Assembly: GCA_024645305.1 (NCBI GenBank) | Contig: JAHEFU010000206.1 | Coordinates: 1 to 5,055 of the forward strand | Reading direction: 5' to 3' | Source: Planctomycetales bacterium | Lineage (GTDB): Bacteria > 4484-113 > JAFGCY01 | DNA: 5,055 bases | In this document: piece after piece, positions 1 to 5,055 of the stretch | Numbering within the stretch: the stretch's first letter is position 1 | How the letters are laid out: each line of letters opens with the position of its first letter | The notes under the pieces: generated by a model | Databases searched by the model: none | What the model saw: only the letters and a program-made list of their open reading frames with translations | What the model was told of the DNA's origin: nothing | Program-made: the position numbers and the translations under genes

Positions 1-1625
1 CCGGCATCCTGGGCAAACACATTGGTGTTCGTGAAGTTCGGATCGAAGGTCGCCGTACCGGGGGTGCTCCAGCCACTGGTGATCATGAAGGGGAAGCCGG
101 CATCCCATGTAAGGGTGTTCACATCGATGTCGGTACCGGCATTGTCACTCTGGTTGTTGGCCACGAAACTGAATTCCACGCTGCCGTCGGTGTTGAAGCT
201 GTCCGTCACCACGGCGAAGGCCGTGAGTTCGGTCAGACCGTCACCGCTGAGGCCGCTCCGGTCCGCATCGCCCGGATCCGGGAAGATGTACAGGCCGACC
301 GGGGAAAGCTCGATCCGGAAGTAGATCTTGTTCGTGGCGGCTCCGTTGACATCGGCAGACACGTTGAAGGTCGTATCCACAAAGCTGTTGTCAAGCTGTG
401 CGACTCCTGTAGCCTGCGTAATGCCGGTCACTGCCCCTGCGGGATCCGCAGAAATCGTGACACCGGCGTCTCCAGTAACCACAGCACCACCATCATTGAC
501 GGATGCGCGGACCTCGAATGTGAAGTCCAGATTGACCTGCAGGTCGCCAATTATCCAGGGATCAGCGGCGCTTCCGCTGCCAGCTCCTGAAGGAGCCGGG
601 CTGATCAATTCGATTGTCGGATCATTGGCCGGGTCACCGCCGACCGGGTCGCTAGGAGTTCCCAGTTCGGCACTCGGGCTGACGGCGCGGACCCAGTAGT
701 CATCCCCGGCAGAGGGGGCGGCTACGGTGTAGCTCCAGCTCTTGCGGTCGGCACTGGTGCCGATGAAGGTGTTGAAGGCCACATTCTCCAGAGTGGAGAT
801 GATGTCAGCACCACCATTGCTTGCAGGGTATTCGGTGTTCTTGTCACCCGCATAGACGTTGAAACCGCCGTTGGAGCTGTTTCCGAAGTTCTGTCCGATC
901 GGGGTGATGTCAGCCAGGGTGATGAGGTTGTTGTTGTCACCATCCACCTGGTCCACCGAACTTGTGATGTCGAAGGGGGTCACACCGTCACCGGCGTTGA
1001 AGTTCACGCCCAGCGGAGTGATGTCGGAAATACCGACCTCACCGTTCTGGTCGTAGTCACCGGGGTTGGAGTACCACCAGGTCAGGGTGTTGGTGCCGTC
1101 CCACTCGGGGAGAATTGCCGCACCGGCTGAACTCTGGTTGACTGCACTGGATTCACGGACCAGCGGCGTGCCTTCCTTGCGGAAGTTCACCGTTGCCAGC
1201 ACGCCTTCTCCGTTGAAGCCCGCGTGCCAGTCCGGATGGATCACCATCTGGCCACTGCTCACGATCCCCCGCTCCTGCAGGTGCGTGAGGGTCAGGCGCT
1301 CGTCGGCGGGAGCAATCCCATCCGTATTGACGACTCCCATAGGACGGTAGGCGTCGGCGTTGTAGTCCATCTCAAAATAGAGAGCCTTCAGATCAGTTGC
1401 GCCATAGGCGTTGATGCTGACCATCACATGGCTGTCTGTTTCCTCGGTGGTCAGGTAATAACCCTCGACCGCGGAGCCATTGAAGTAGCTCTCGTCCAGG
1501 ACGTTCAGTGTGAAGGACTCAGTTTCCCGCTCGGGATTGCTGTTGCCCACGTTGAGAGTGCTGCAGGATGCGCTCATTGCTAGAGCGAAAACGAGCACCG
1601 CGCTTAACCAGTACTTTTTCAGCAT
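1..1625 (-). CDS. Modular lipoprotein with cohesin-like, dockerin and Ig/FN3-like regions (3' end outside window)
   Basis: I translated the minus strand codon by codon from the ATG at 1625-1623. It stays open for 541 codons to the window edge, so the C-terminus is missing. Residues 1-21 form a lipoprotein-type signal peptide: KK near the start, a hydrophobic core, then MSASC with Cys21 as the likely lipidated residue. The lipobox is imperfect, with Ser at -3. Residues about 35-155 look like a cohesin-type beta sandwich, with LYFEMDYNADAYRPMGVV (81-98) and GVLATVNFR (141-149) resembling conserved cohesin strands. Residues 190-248 are a dockerin-like pair of calcium loops, D190-x-D-x-N-G-x-V-x3-D201 and D228-x-D-x-N-x2-I-x3-D239, followed by DITPLGVNF and DITPIGQNF. 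Residues about 254-320 look FN3-like (GFNVYAG, YWVRAVSPSAELGTPSD). Residues about 333-440 look Ig-like. The rest to 541 is beta-rich. The SD and promoter support the start. I infer a surface adhesion or assembly role; no catalytic motif is visible. Confidence 0.88.
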   Translation of the reverse strand, partial: MLKKYWLSAVLVFALAMSASCSTLNVGNSNPERETESFTLNVLDESYFNGSAVEGYYLTTEETDSHVMVSINAYGATDLKALYFEMDYNADAYRPMGVVNTDGIAPADERLTLTHLQERGIVSSGQMVIHPDWHAGFNGEGVLATVNFRKEGTPLVRESSAVNQSSAGAAILPEWDGTNTLTWWYSNPGDYDQNGEVGISDITPLGVNFNAGDGVTPFDITSSVDQVDGDNNNLITLADITPIGQNFGNSSNGGFNVYAGDKNTEYPASNGGADIISTLENVAFNTFIGTSADRKSWSYTVAAPSAGDDYWVRAVSPSAELGTPSDPVGGDPANDPTIELISPAPSGAGSGSAADPWIIGDLQVNLDFTFEVRASVNDGGAVVTGDAGVTISADPAGAVTGITQATGVAQLDNSFVDTTFNVSADVNGAATNKIYFRIELSPVGLYIFPDPGDADRSGLSGDGLTELTAFAVVTDSFNTDGSVEFSFVANNQSDNAGTDIDVNTLTWDAGFPFMITSGWSTPGTATFDPNFTNTNVFAQDA

Positions 1626-1631
1626 GGTCCT

Positions 1632-1636
1632 ACCTC
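1632..1636 (-). promoter_or_regulatory. Ribosome binding site of the modular lipoprotein gene
   Basis: The minus strand reads GAGGT followed by six bases and then the ATG at 1625-1623. This is near-ideal Shine-Dalgarno spacing and fixes the start of a frame that has no stop inside the window. Confidence 0.75.
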
Positions 1637-1658
1637 AGTTTGTAATATCTACGGGAGC

Positions 1659-1687
1659 ATCATAGTCGCAGGTTCCAGCGCGGTCAA
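1659..1687 (-). promoter_or_regulatory. Sigma-70-type promoter of the modular lipoprotein gene
   Basis: The minus strand carries a -35 box TTGACC (1687-1682), a 17-nt spacer and a -10 box TATGAT (1664-1659). Each hexamer matches the housekeeping consensus at five of six positions. Transcription would start near 1652, leaving a leader of about 27 nt that holds the Shine-Dalgarno sequence. Consensus spacing, strand and position directly upstream of the gene make this the best-supported promoter in the window. Confidence 0.7.
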
Positions 1688-1752
1688 GATCACTTAACCC
1701 GAATCTTCACCGAACACGGTCCGGAATCTGCTCCACATACCCCAAGCTGTAA

Positions 1753-1777
1753 GTTGCGACCACGGCCGGCCCGCAAC
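1753..1777. repeat. Inverted repeat with GGCCGGCC core
   Basis: GTTGCG (1753-1758) and CGCAAC (1772-1777) form a perfect 6-bp inverted repeat with a 13-nt spacer. The spacer and its edge contain the 8-bp palindrome GGCCGGCC at 1764-1771. It lies in the divergent spacer about 65 bp upstream of the lipoprotein -35 box. It could be a regulator site or a small hairpin. No tight T-run follows the stem on either strand, so I do not call it a terminator. Confidence 0.35.
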
Positions 1778-1821
1778 CTGTCATCATTTTAACTGAGTTT
1801 TACCGTTTTGCGGAGCGATTT

Positions 1822-1887
1822 ATGGATGGGTACGTGACATGGGGGGACATTTCCGCTCCCGGAGTCCCGTCCAGCCGCCCTTCTTGA
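1822..1887 (+). CDS. Possible 21-codon small ORF upstream of miaB
   Basis: ATG at 1822 is preceded by GGAG (1812-1815) with 6-nt spacing and runs 21 codons to TGA at 1885-1887. The predicted peptide starts MDGYVTWGD and ends in a Pro/Ser-rich tail. It could be a leader peptide, but I see no clear promoter upstream of it and no homology I recognise. A hairpin (GGGAC 1844-1848 with GTCCC 1864-1868, TCC/GGA inside, 3-nt bulge) lies within it. An ORF this short with an SD-like sequence can easily arise by chance in GC-rich DNA. Confidence 0.18.
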   Translation: MDGYVTWGDISAPGVPSSRPS

Positions 1888-1906
1888 GTGTTAACAGAAC
1901 CTTTAT

Positions 1907-1915
1907 TGTTATAAT
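1907..1915 (+). promoter_or_regulatory. Extended -10 promoter upstream of miaB
   Basis: The plus strand reads TGTTATAAT, a perfect TATAAT with the TGn extension that lets RNA polymerase work with a weak -35 box. The only -35-like hexamer, TTGAGT at 1884-1889, is 20 nt away, which is longer than ideal. Transcription would begin around 1921-1923, right where the upstream in-frame segment of miaB begins, leaving little or no 5' leader. It is the only good rightward promoter I see, so it probably drives both miaB and the downstream membrane-protein gene. Confidence 0.5.
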
Positions 1916-1921
1916 GTTAAG

Positions 1922-1975
1922 ATCGGCGAGCCTGCGGACAGATTCAGCTATTTCTCCCGGGTCTTCGGCTGCCAG
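1922..1975 (+). other. In-frame N-terminal segment of miaB upstream of the first canonical ATG
   Basis: This stretch continues the miaB frame upstream of ATG 1976 and reads GEPADRFSYFSRVFGCQ, joining directly to MN. The FGCQMN signature opens the MiaB N-terminal (UPF0004) domain, and its Cys (codon 1970-1972) is the first of three ligands for the auxiliary iron-sulfur cluster. The segment is therefore almost certainly translated. Back to the in-frame stop TAA at 1892-1894 there is no ATG, GTG or TTG in this frame. The only near-cognate start codons are AAG 1919 and ATC 1922. The ATG at 1914-1916 is in another frame and ends at TGA 1977-1979. Either initiation is non-canonical or one base is missing from the sequence or genome. 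Confidence 0.7.
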
Positions 1976-3265
1976 ATGAATGTGGCGGACGTTGACGACA
2001 TCTCGGCGCGGCTCAATGCCTACGGCGGGAGACGCGTGGAATCCCCCGAGGAAGCCGACCTGGTGCTGGTGAACACCTGCATGGTCCGCAAGAAGGCCGA
2101 GGACAAGGCCATGAGCTACTTCGGCGGACTCAAGCATGCCAGGAATGCCGCAGGTCGGCCGCCCTTCATCGTGGCCATGGGCTGCGTCGTGCCCCGCAAC
2201 CAGCAGAAGATCCGCGAGACCTACCCGCATATCGACCTGCTGGTGAATTATTCCGATCCCGACCTGGTAATGAACCAGCTGATGGAGCAGTTCGAGCCGC
2301 TTGCCGCCTCCGCCATGGATGACGATTTCAGTCCGGCGATGACCACGAGCATCGGCAGCCAGAATTTCGTGACGGCGATCCGCGGCTGCAACCACCGCTG
2401 CAGCTTCTGCGTGGTGCCCTGGGCCCGCGGGCCGCAGCGCGATGAGCCGATAGACAAGATCGTGGCAGAGGCCAGGGAGCATGAACTGCGCGGCGCTCCG
2501 GACGTGACGATCCTCGGCCAGAGCATAATGGCCTACGGCAAGAGCAGCGGCGACGGCAGCCAGCGCTTCATCGAGATGATGGAGGCGGTGCTGGAGAATA
2601 CATCCTTCCCCTGGGTACGCTTCCTCACCAGCCTGGCCTGCGACATGACTGACGAGATCTGCGAGCGAATCATCGCGCATCCGCGGATCACCCCGCTGTT
2701 GCACCTGCCGATCCAGAGCGGGTCCGACAAGGTGCTCTCTGACATGCGGCGCAAACATGACGTGGCAACCTACCGGCGGATGGTGGAGAAGGCGCGCAGT
2801 GTGCGCCCGGACCTGTACCTGACAACGGACATCCTCGTGGGTTTCCCCACCGAGACTGAGGCGGACTACCGCGAGACCTATGCCCTGATGGAGGAAATCG
2901 GCTTTGACGATGCCTTCATGTTTGCCTACAGCGAGCGCCCGGGCACGCACAGCGCGCGGCACTTTCCCGATATGCTCAGCCGCGAGGTGAAGATCCGCAG
3001 GCTCAGCGAGGTGATCGAGCTGCAGCGGCGGACATCCGCCGAGCGCAGCCGGCGCTACATCGGAGAGGAACTGGATGTGGTGATCGAGGCGGTTAATGAA
3101 GAAGGGGCGGTGGCCCGAACATCTTTCAACAAGCCCATTTACATGCCGGGGACAGCAAGACAGGTCGGGGAGTATTCCCGGGCCAGGATCATGACAGTGC
3201 GGGTGAGTGCATTCACAGGGGAGGAAATCAGCGTAGAGCATGCAGCAATACCGGCCAGAGTTTGA
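1976..3265 (+). CDS. miaB: tRNA-2-methylthio-N6-dimethylallyladenosine synthase (MiaB-type radical SAM methylthiotransferase)
   Basis: MiaB converts i6A37 to ms2i6A37 in cytoplasmic tRNAs reading UNN codons, using a radical-SAM [4Fe-4S] cluster and an auxiliary cluster as sulfur source. Coordinates start at the first canonical ATG; coding evidence continues upstream to about 1922, giving about 447 residues, normal for MiaB. Numbering from this ATG: the UPF0004 domain is about 1-110, with cluster cysteines Cys35 (NTCMVRKKAE), Cys70 (MGCVVP) and the first Cys just upstream in FGCQMN. The radical-SAM CxxxCxxC is Cys138/142/145 (RGCNHRCSFC). HLPIQSGSDKVL, TTDILVGFPTETE and SERPGT follow. A TRAM RNA-binding domain ends the protein (TSFNKPIYMPGTA). 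FGCQMN favours MiaB over RimO or MtaB. Oddities are GQS where MiaB normally has GQN, and TSLA in place of the usual TSHP. The end overlaps the next gene by 26 nt. Confidence 0.9.
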   Translation: MNVADVDDISARLNAYGGRRVESPEEADLVLVNTCMVRKKAEDKAMSYFGGLKHARNAAGRPPFIVAMGCVVPRNQQKIRETYPHIDLLVNYSDPDLVMNQLMEQFEPLAASAMDDDFSPAMTTSIGSQNFVTAIRGCNHRCSFCVVPWARGPQRDEPIDKIVAEAREHELRGAPDVTILGQSIMAYGKSSGDGSQRFIEMMEAVLENTSFPWVRFLTSLACDMTDEICERIIAHPRITPLLHLPIQSGSDKVLSDMRRKHDVATYRRMVEKARSVRPDLYLTTDILVGFPTETEADYRETYALMEEIGFDDAFMFAYSERPGTHSARHFPDMLSREVKIRRLSEVIELQRRTSAERSRRYIGEELDVVIEAVNEEGAVARTSFNKPIYMPGTARQVGEYSRARIMTVRVSAFTGEEISVEHAAIPARV

Positions 3266-4844
3266 GATCGCCCGTCCGGCGCCATTCCCGGTCTACCCGG
3301 AGGATGGCCGGCGCCTCTGGCTGGAACGCGCCCAGCGCCTGCTGGTCCTGCTGGTCCTTGTCGCCGGCCTGCTGCCCGGCATTTCCCGGCCATTCACGCC
3401 GCTGCTGATTCCCGTCTACTATGACCGCATCGAACTTGAGCAGCGCAGCCCGGTGGCCCTCAACCTGGACCTGCCACACGCCGAGTACCAGGTCTCCCCG
3501 GCGGGGCTCGGGTACTTTGACGACGACGGCCGGTTCATCTACACCGCTGATGTGGCCCGGGGCCTGATCTATGGACGCAACCACAAGGGCGTGATTGCCA
3601 TTGAGCTGAGCGCACCGCAGCGAGAGCCGGTCTACATGGAGGAGCGGATCAGCCGGATCCGCGGCCAGGTCGAGACGATAAACGACATCAAGAACCGCCT
3701 GCGGCTGCGCCGCCTGAGCTTCGATGAGGGTCGTAACCCCTTCGAGGAAGCGGTGGACGAACTGTGGAATGCCAACACTGGTGAAACCGGTATCCCCTCG
3801 GTCGGCGACCTGAGCCAGGCCATGGCCCGGCAGTACGCCGGGCAGGAACTGGCAGCGTCCCGCGTAATGGCGGACCGTTCCTACAACATTGCTGAACTGA
3901 AACAGCTCTGGTACGAAAGCCAGTTCGCGCGCCTGGACCTGCTGCTGGAGCAGTTCGACCTGCAGCTCGGCCTGGCCCAGCTGCCCCGCCAGCAGTTTGA
4001 CGAGCTGCTGAGCCTCGGGGATGAGAAGCTGGTCCGCGAGACGATGCTCGGTGAGATCGACCGCCTGCGCCGCACCTGGCAGGAACGCGGCATCATCCTG
4101 GACATGGAGATGGCCAGCGACCTGCGGCTCGTGAATGACAGCAGCAGCCTGGGCAGCCTCGTGGCCCTGGCCTCACCGCTGAGCCTGACCGTGCCGGCGG
4201 ATTCCGCCAGCCGCCTTTCCGATTCCACACGCGATGACCTGCTGCTTGTCAGCCTGGCACAGACACGGACAAGGATTGCCAACGCTGAAAGGGAAATGCT
4301 CCAGCGCGGCCTGCAGAAGCTGGAGGATGCCGCGCGCCATGTGCAGGCCGGAGTGCTGCCAAGCTGGACCGAGATCAGTGAGATCAGGGTACAGCCCGTG
4401 CGCCTGGAACTGCCGGCGATCGAGGAACTGGACCTGTTCGCCAGGGTTGGCAACACGGCGGTTGACCCCCAGCGAGCCCGGGACCTGCTGCTGGAACTGA
4501 ACCGCTCCTTCGAGAAGGACCTCAATAAGGACCTCGGCGAATTCGGCATGAGCTGGGGTGGCGCGCGGGAGAACCGCGAGCTCAGCAGCAATGAACTGGC
4601 CTATGGCCTGCTGGCCGTTGACAGCAGCACCCGCAGCAACGGGTCAGCCACCCAGCACAGCGCTGACGGGGTTTTGCTGCCCCAGCTGCTGGAGGACATC
4701 CTCGCCAGCCCGCAGGGCTACGATGTATCGCAGTACGAACTGGGCTACCTGCGCTTCATGAAGTGGTACGCGGAACTCGATCCGGACGATGAGTACCGCA
4801 TGTTGTCAGGCTCGAAATCCCCCCGCAAGAACTTCGGGAAGTAG
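3240..4844 (+). CDS. Unrecognised single-pass membrane protein, cysteine-free, 534 residues
   Basis: I do not recognise this family. The N-terminus (1-33) is Pro/Arg-rich and presumably cytoplasmic (R24, R25, R30, R33). One hydrophobic segment at about 34-48 (LLVLLVLVAGLLPGI) would anchor it, leaving most of the protein outside the cytoplasmic membrane by the positive-inside rule. Residues about 60-125 look beta-rich. Helical, charged stretches follow at about 130-160, 216-285 (rich in Leu, Gln and Glu) and 338-371, and could form coiled coils. A more mixed C-terminal part has a Ser/Asn-rich linker near 460-475 and a basic tail. The whole protein has no cysteine, which suits an extracytoplasmic location. 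ATG 3240 is the first possible start after an in-frame TAG at 3234. GGAGG at 3220-3224 lies 15 nt away, which is far, so coupling to miaB translation through the 26-nt overlap is likely. A role in envelope structure or secretion is only a guess. Confidence 0.85.
   Translation: MQQYRPEFEIARPAPFPVYPEDGRRLWLERAQRLLVLLVLVAGLLPGISRPFTPLLIPVYYDRIELEQRSPVALNLDLPHAEYQVSPAGLGYFDDDGRFIYTADVARGLIYGRNHKGVIAIELSAPQREPVYMEERISRIRGQVETINDIKNRLRLRRLSFDEGRNPFEEAVDELWNANTGETGIPSVGDLSQAMARQYAGQELAASRVMADRSYNIAELKQLWYESQFARLDLLLEQFDLQLGLAQLPRQQFDELLSLGDEKLVRETMLGEIDRLRRTWQERGIILDMEMASDLRLVNDSSSLGSLVALASPLSLTVPADSASRLSDSTRDDLLLVSLAQTRTRIANAEREMLQRGLQKLEDAARHVQAGVLPSWTEISEIRVQPVRLELPAIEELDLFARVGNTAVDPQRARDLLLELNRSFEKDLNKDLGEFGMSWGGARENRELSSNELAYGLLAVDSSTRSNGSATQHSADGVLLPQLLEDILASPQGYDVSQYELGYLRFMKWYAELDPDDEYRMLSGSKSPRKNFGK
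3339..3356 (+). repeat. 9-bp tandem duplication in the membrane-segment codons
   Basis: CTGCTGGTC occurs twice in direct tandem, followed by CTT. It encodes the core of the transmembrane segment (LLVLLVL) of the downstream membrane protein. The repeat is in frame, so slippage would lengthen or shorten the helix by three residues without breaking the gene. Confidence 0.6.
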
Positions 4845-4874
4845 TCGAGGTCAGAGTTCATTCTGACCTCCTAC
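4841..4874. terminator. Shared hairpin between convergent genes, possible bidirectional terminator
   Basis: GAGGTCAGA (4847-4855) and TCTGACCTC (4862-4870) form a perfect 9-bp stem with a 6-nt loop. GTAG (4841-4844) and CTAC (4871-4874) extend it by four pairs across a 2-nt bulge. It sits exactly between two convergent genes, and the stop codon of each lies in the outer stem. No T-run follows on either strand, so intrinsic termination may be weak; it may instead shield 3' ends from nucleases. Confidence 0.6.
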
Positions 4875-5055
4875 GAGTTGTCAGGCAGGGCGTCCCAGAA
4901 GCCCTCGATCTGGTCACCATCCGGCCCCTGGATCTCGAACGACCCCAGGAAGTTGTTGCCTTCCGGTACTCCGTCGAACTCACCGCTGCGCCCCGTTAGG
5001 TCGTCACTGACCCAGGCCTGCAGGGTATCACCGTCGAAGAAGCCGACCAGTTCCA
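4871..5055 (-). CDS. C-terminal fragment of an unrecognised acidic protein (5' end outside window)
   Basis: The minus strand is open from the right edge to TAG at 4873-4871, giving the last 60 residues. They are strongly acidic (14 Asp/Glu against one Arg) and rich in Gly and aromatics, with short alternating strands such as LVGFFDGDTLQAWVSDD, NNFLGSFEIQGPDG and GFWDALP. This looks like a beta-sheet domain of a secreted or surface protein, similar in composition to the lipoprotein at the left of the window, but I recognise no family. The uninterrupted frame, protein-like pattern and shared hairpin just after the stop support a real gene. Its start and promoter are outside the window. Confidence 0.65.
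   Translation of the reverse strand, partial: ELVGFFDGDTLQAWVSDDLTGRSGEFDGVPEGNNFLGSFEIQGPDGDQIEGFWDALPDNS

Larger units (their letters stand above)
1688..1906. other. Divergent intergenic region
   Basis: This spacer separates the divergent lipoprotein and miaB genes. It contains a GTTGCG/CGCAAC inverted repeat, three short T4 runs at 1787-1790, 1798-1801 and 1806-1809, a short hairpin at 1844-1868, a doubtful 21-codon ORF at 1822-1887 and a TGTTAACA palindrome at 1889-1896. I see no RNA gene and no other convincing coding sequence on either strand. Confidence 0.5.

Noticed and set aside
22..1583. Several plus-strand open frames of 65-123 codons across the left part
   Set aside because: They are shadows of the single continuous minus-strand lipoprotein frame, which has a signal peptide, domains, RBS and promoter.
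1753..1809. Inverted repeat followed by T4 runs as a rightward intrinsic terminator
   Set aside because: The first T-run starts 9 nt after the stem, and no gene upstream is transcribed rightward to need it. The T4 runs are also too irregularly spaced (about 11 and 8 bp) to claim intrinsic curvature.
1883..1890. CTTGAG resembling a programmed +1 frameshift site that could join the small upstream ORF to miaB
   Set aside because: After a +1 shift the frame meets TAA at 1892-1894 almost at once, so the small ORF cannot feed into miaB this way.
1820..3241. Open frame of 473 codons on the minus strand opposite miaB
   Set aside because: It is antisense to a clear MiaB protein, its translation is rich in His, Ala and Gly with no recognisable domain, and long antisense frames are common opposite GC-rich genes.
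3881..4591. Open frame of 236 codons on the minus strand opposite the membrane protein gene
   Set aside because: The translation is a low-complexity Ser/Arg-rich string, typical of the complement of Leu/Glu/Asp-rich coding sequence.

Overview
The window is GC-rich, by eye around 60% G+C. It reads as chromosomal DNA from a bacterium that uses ordinary sigma-70-type promoters and Shine-Dalgarno sequences. An N-terminal lipoprotein-type signal peptide, a calcium-loop dockerin and Ig/FN3-like modules suggest an organism with large modular surface proteins, as found in many uncultivated environmental lineages. The sequence alone does not let me name a phylum. I see no mobile element, CRISPR array, rRNA or tRNA.

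Layout. (1) Positions 1-1625, minus strand: one open reading frame whose 3' end lies beyond the left edge. It encodes a modular secreted lipoprotein with a cohesin-like N-terminal region, an internal two-loop dockerin, an FN3-like region and an Ig-like region. It has a good promoter (TTGACC, 17 nt, TATGAT) and a good ribosome binding site. This gene is easy to miss because it has no stop codon inside the window. (2) About 1626-1921: a divergent intergenic region with the promoter of the left gene, a perfect extended -10 element pointing right, several inverted repeats and one doubtful 21-codon ORF. (3) Positions 1976-3265, plus: a MiaB-type tRNA methylthiotransferase. Its conserved sequence, including the first cluster cysteine, continues upstream of the first canonical ATG, so its true start is unresolved. 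(4) Positions 3240-4844, plus: an unrecognised cysteine-free, single-pass membrane protein that overlaps the miaB end by 26 nt. (5) Positions 4841-4874: a hairpin holding the stop codons of two converging genes. (6) Positions 4871-5055, minus: the acidic C-terminus of a further unrecognised protein.

Working together: genes 3 and 4 form a two-gene, probably translationally coupled unit transcribed rightward. The left gene is divergent and the right gene convergent to it. The tRNA-modification enzyme and the membrane protein have no obvious shared function, so their coupling may reflect co-expression only. The points most worth following are the missing start codon of miaB, the cohesin-like plus dockerin combination in one lipoprotein, and the unknown membrane protein.
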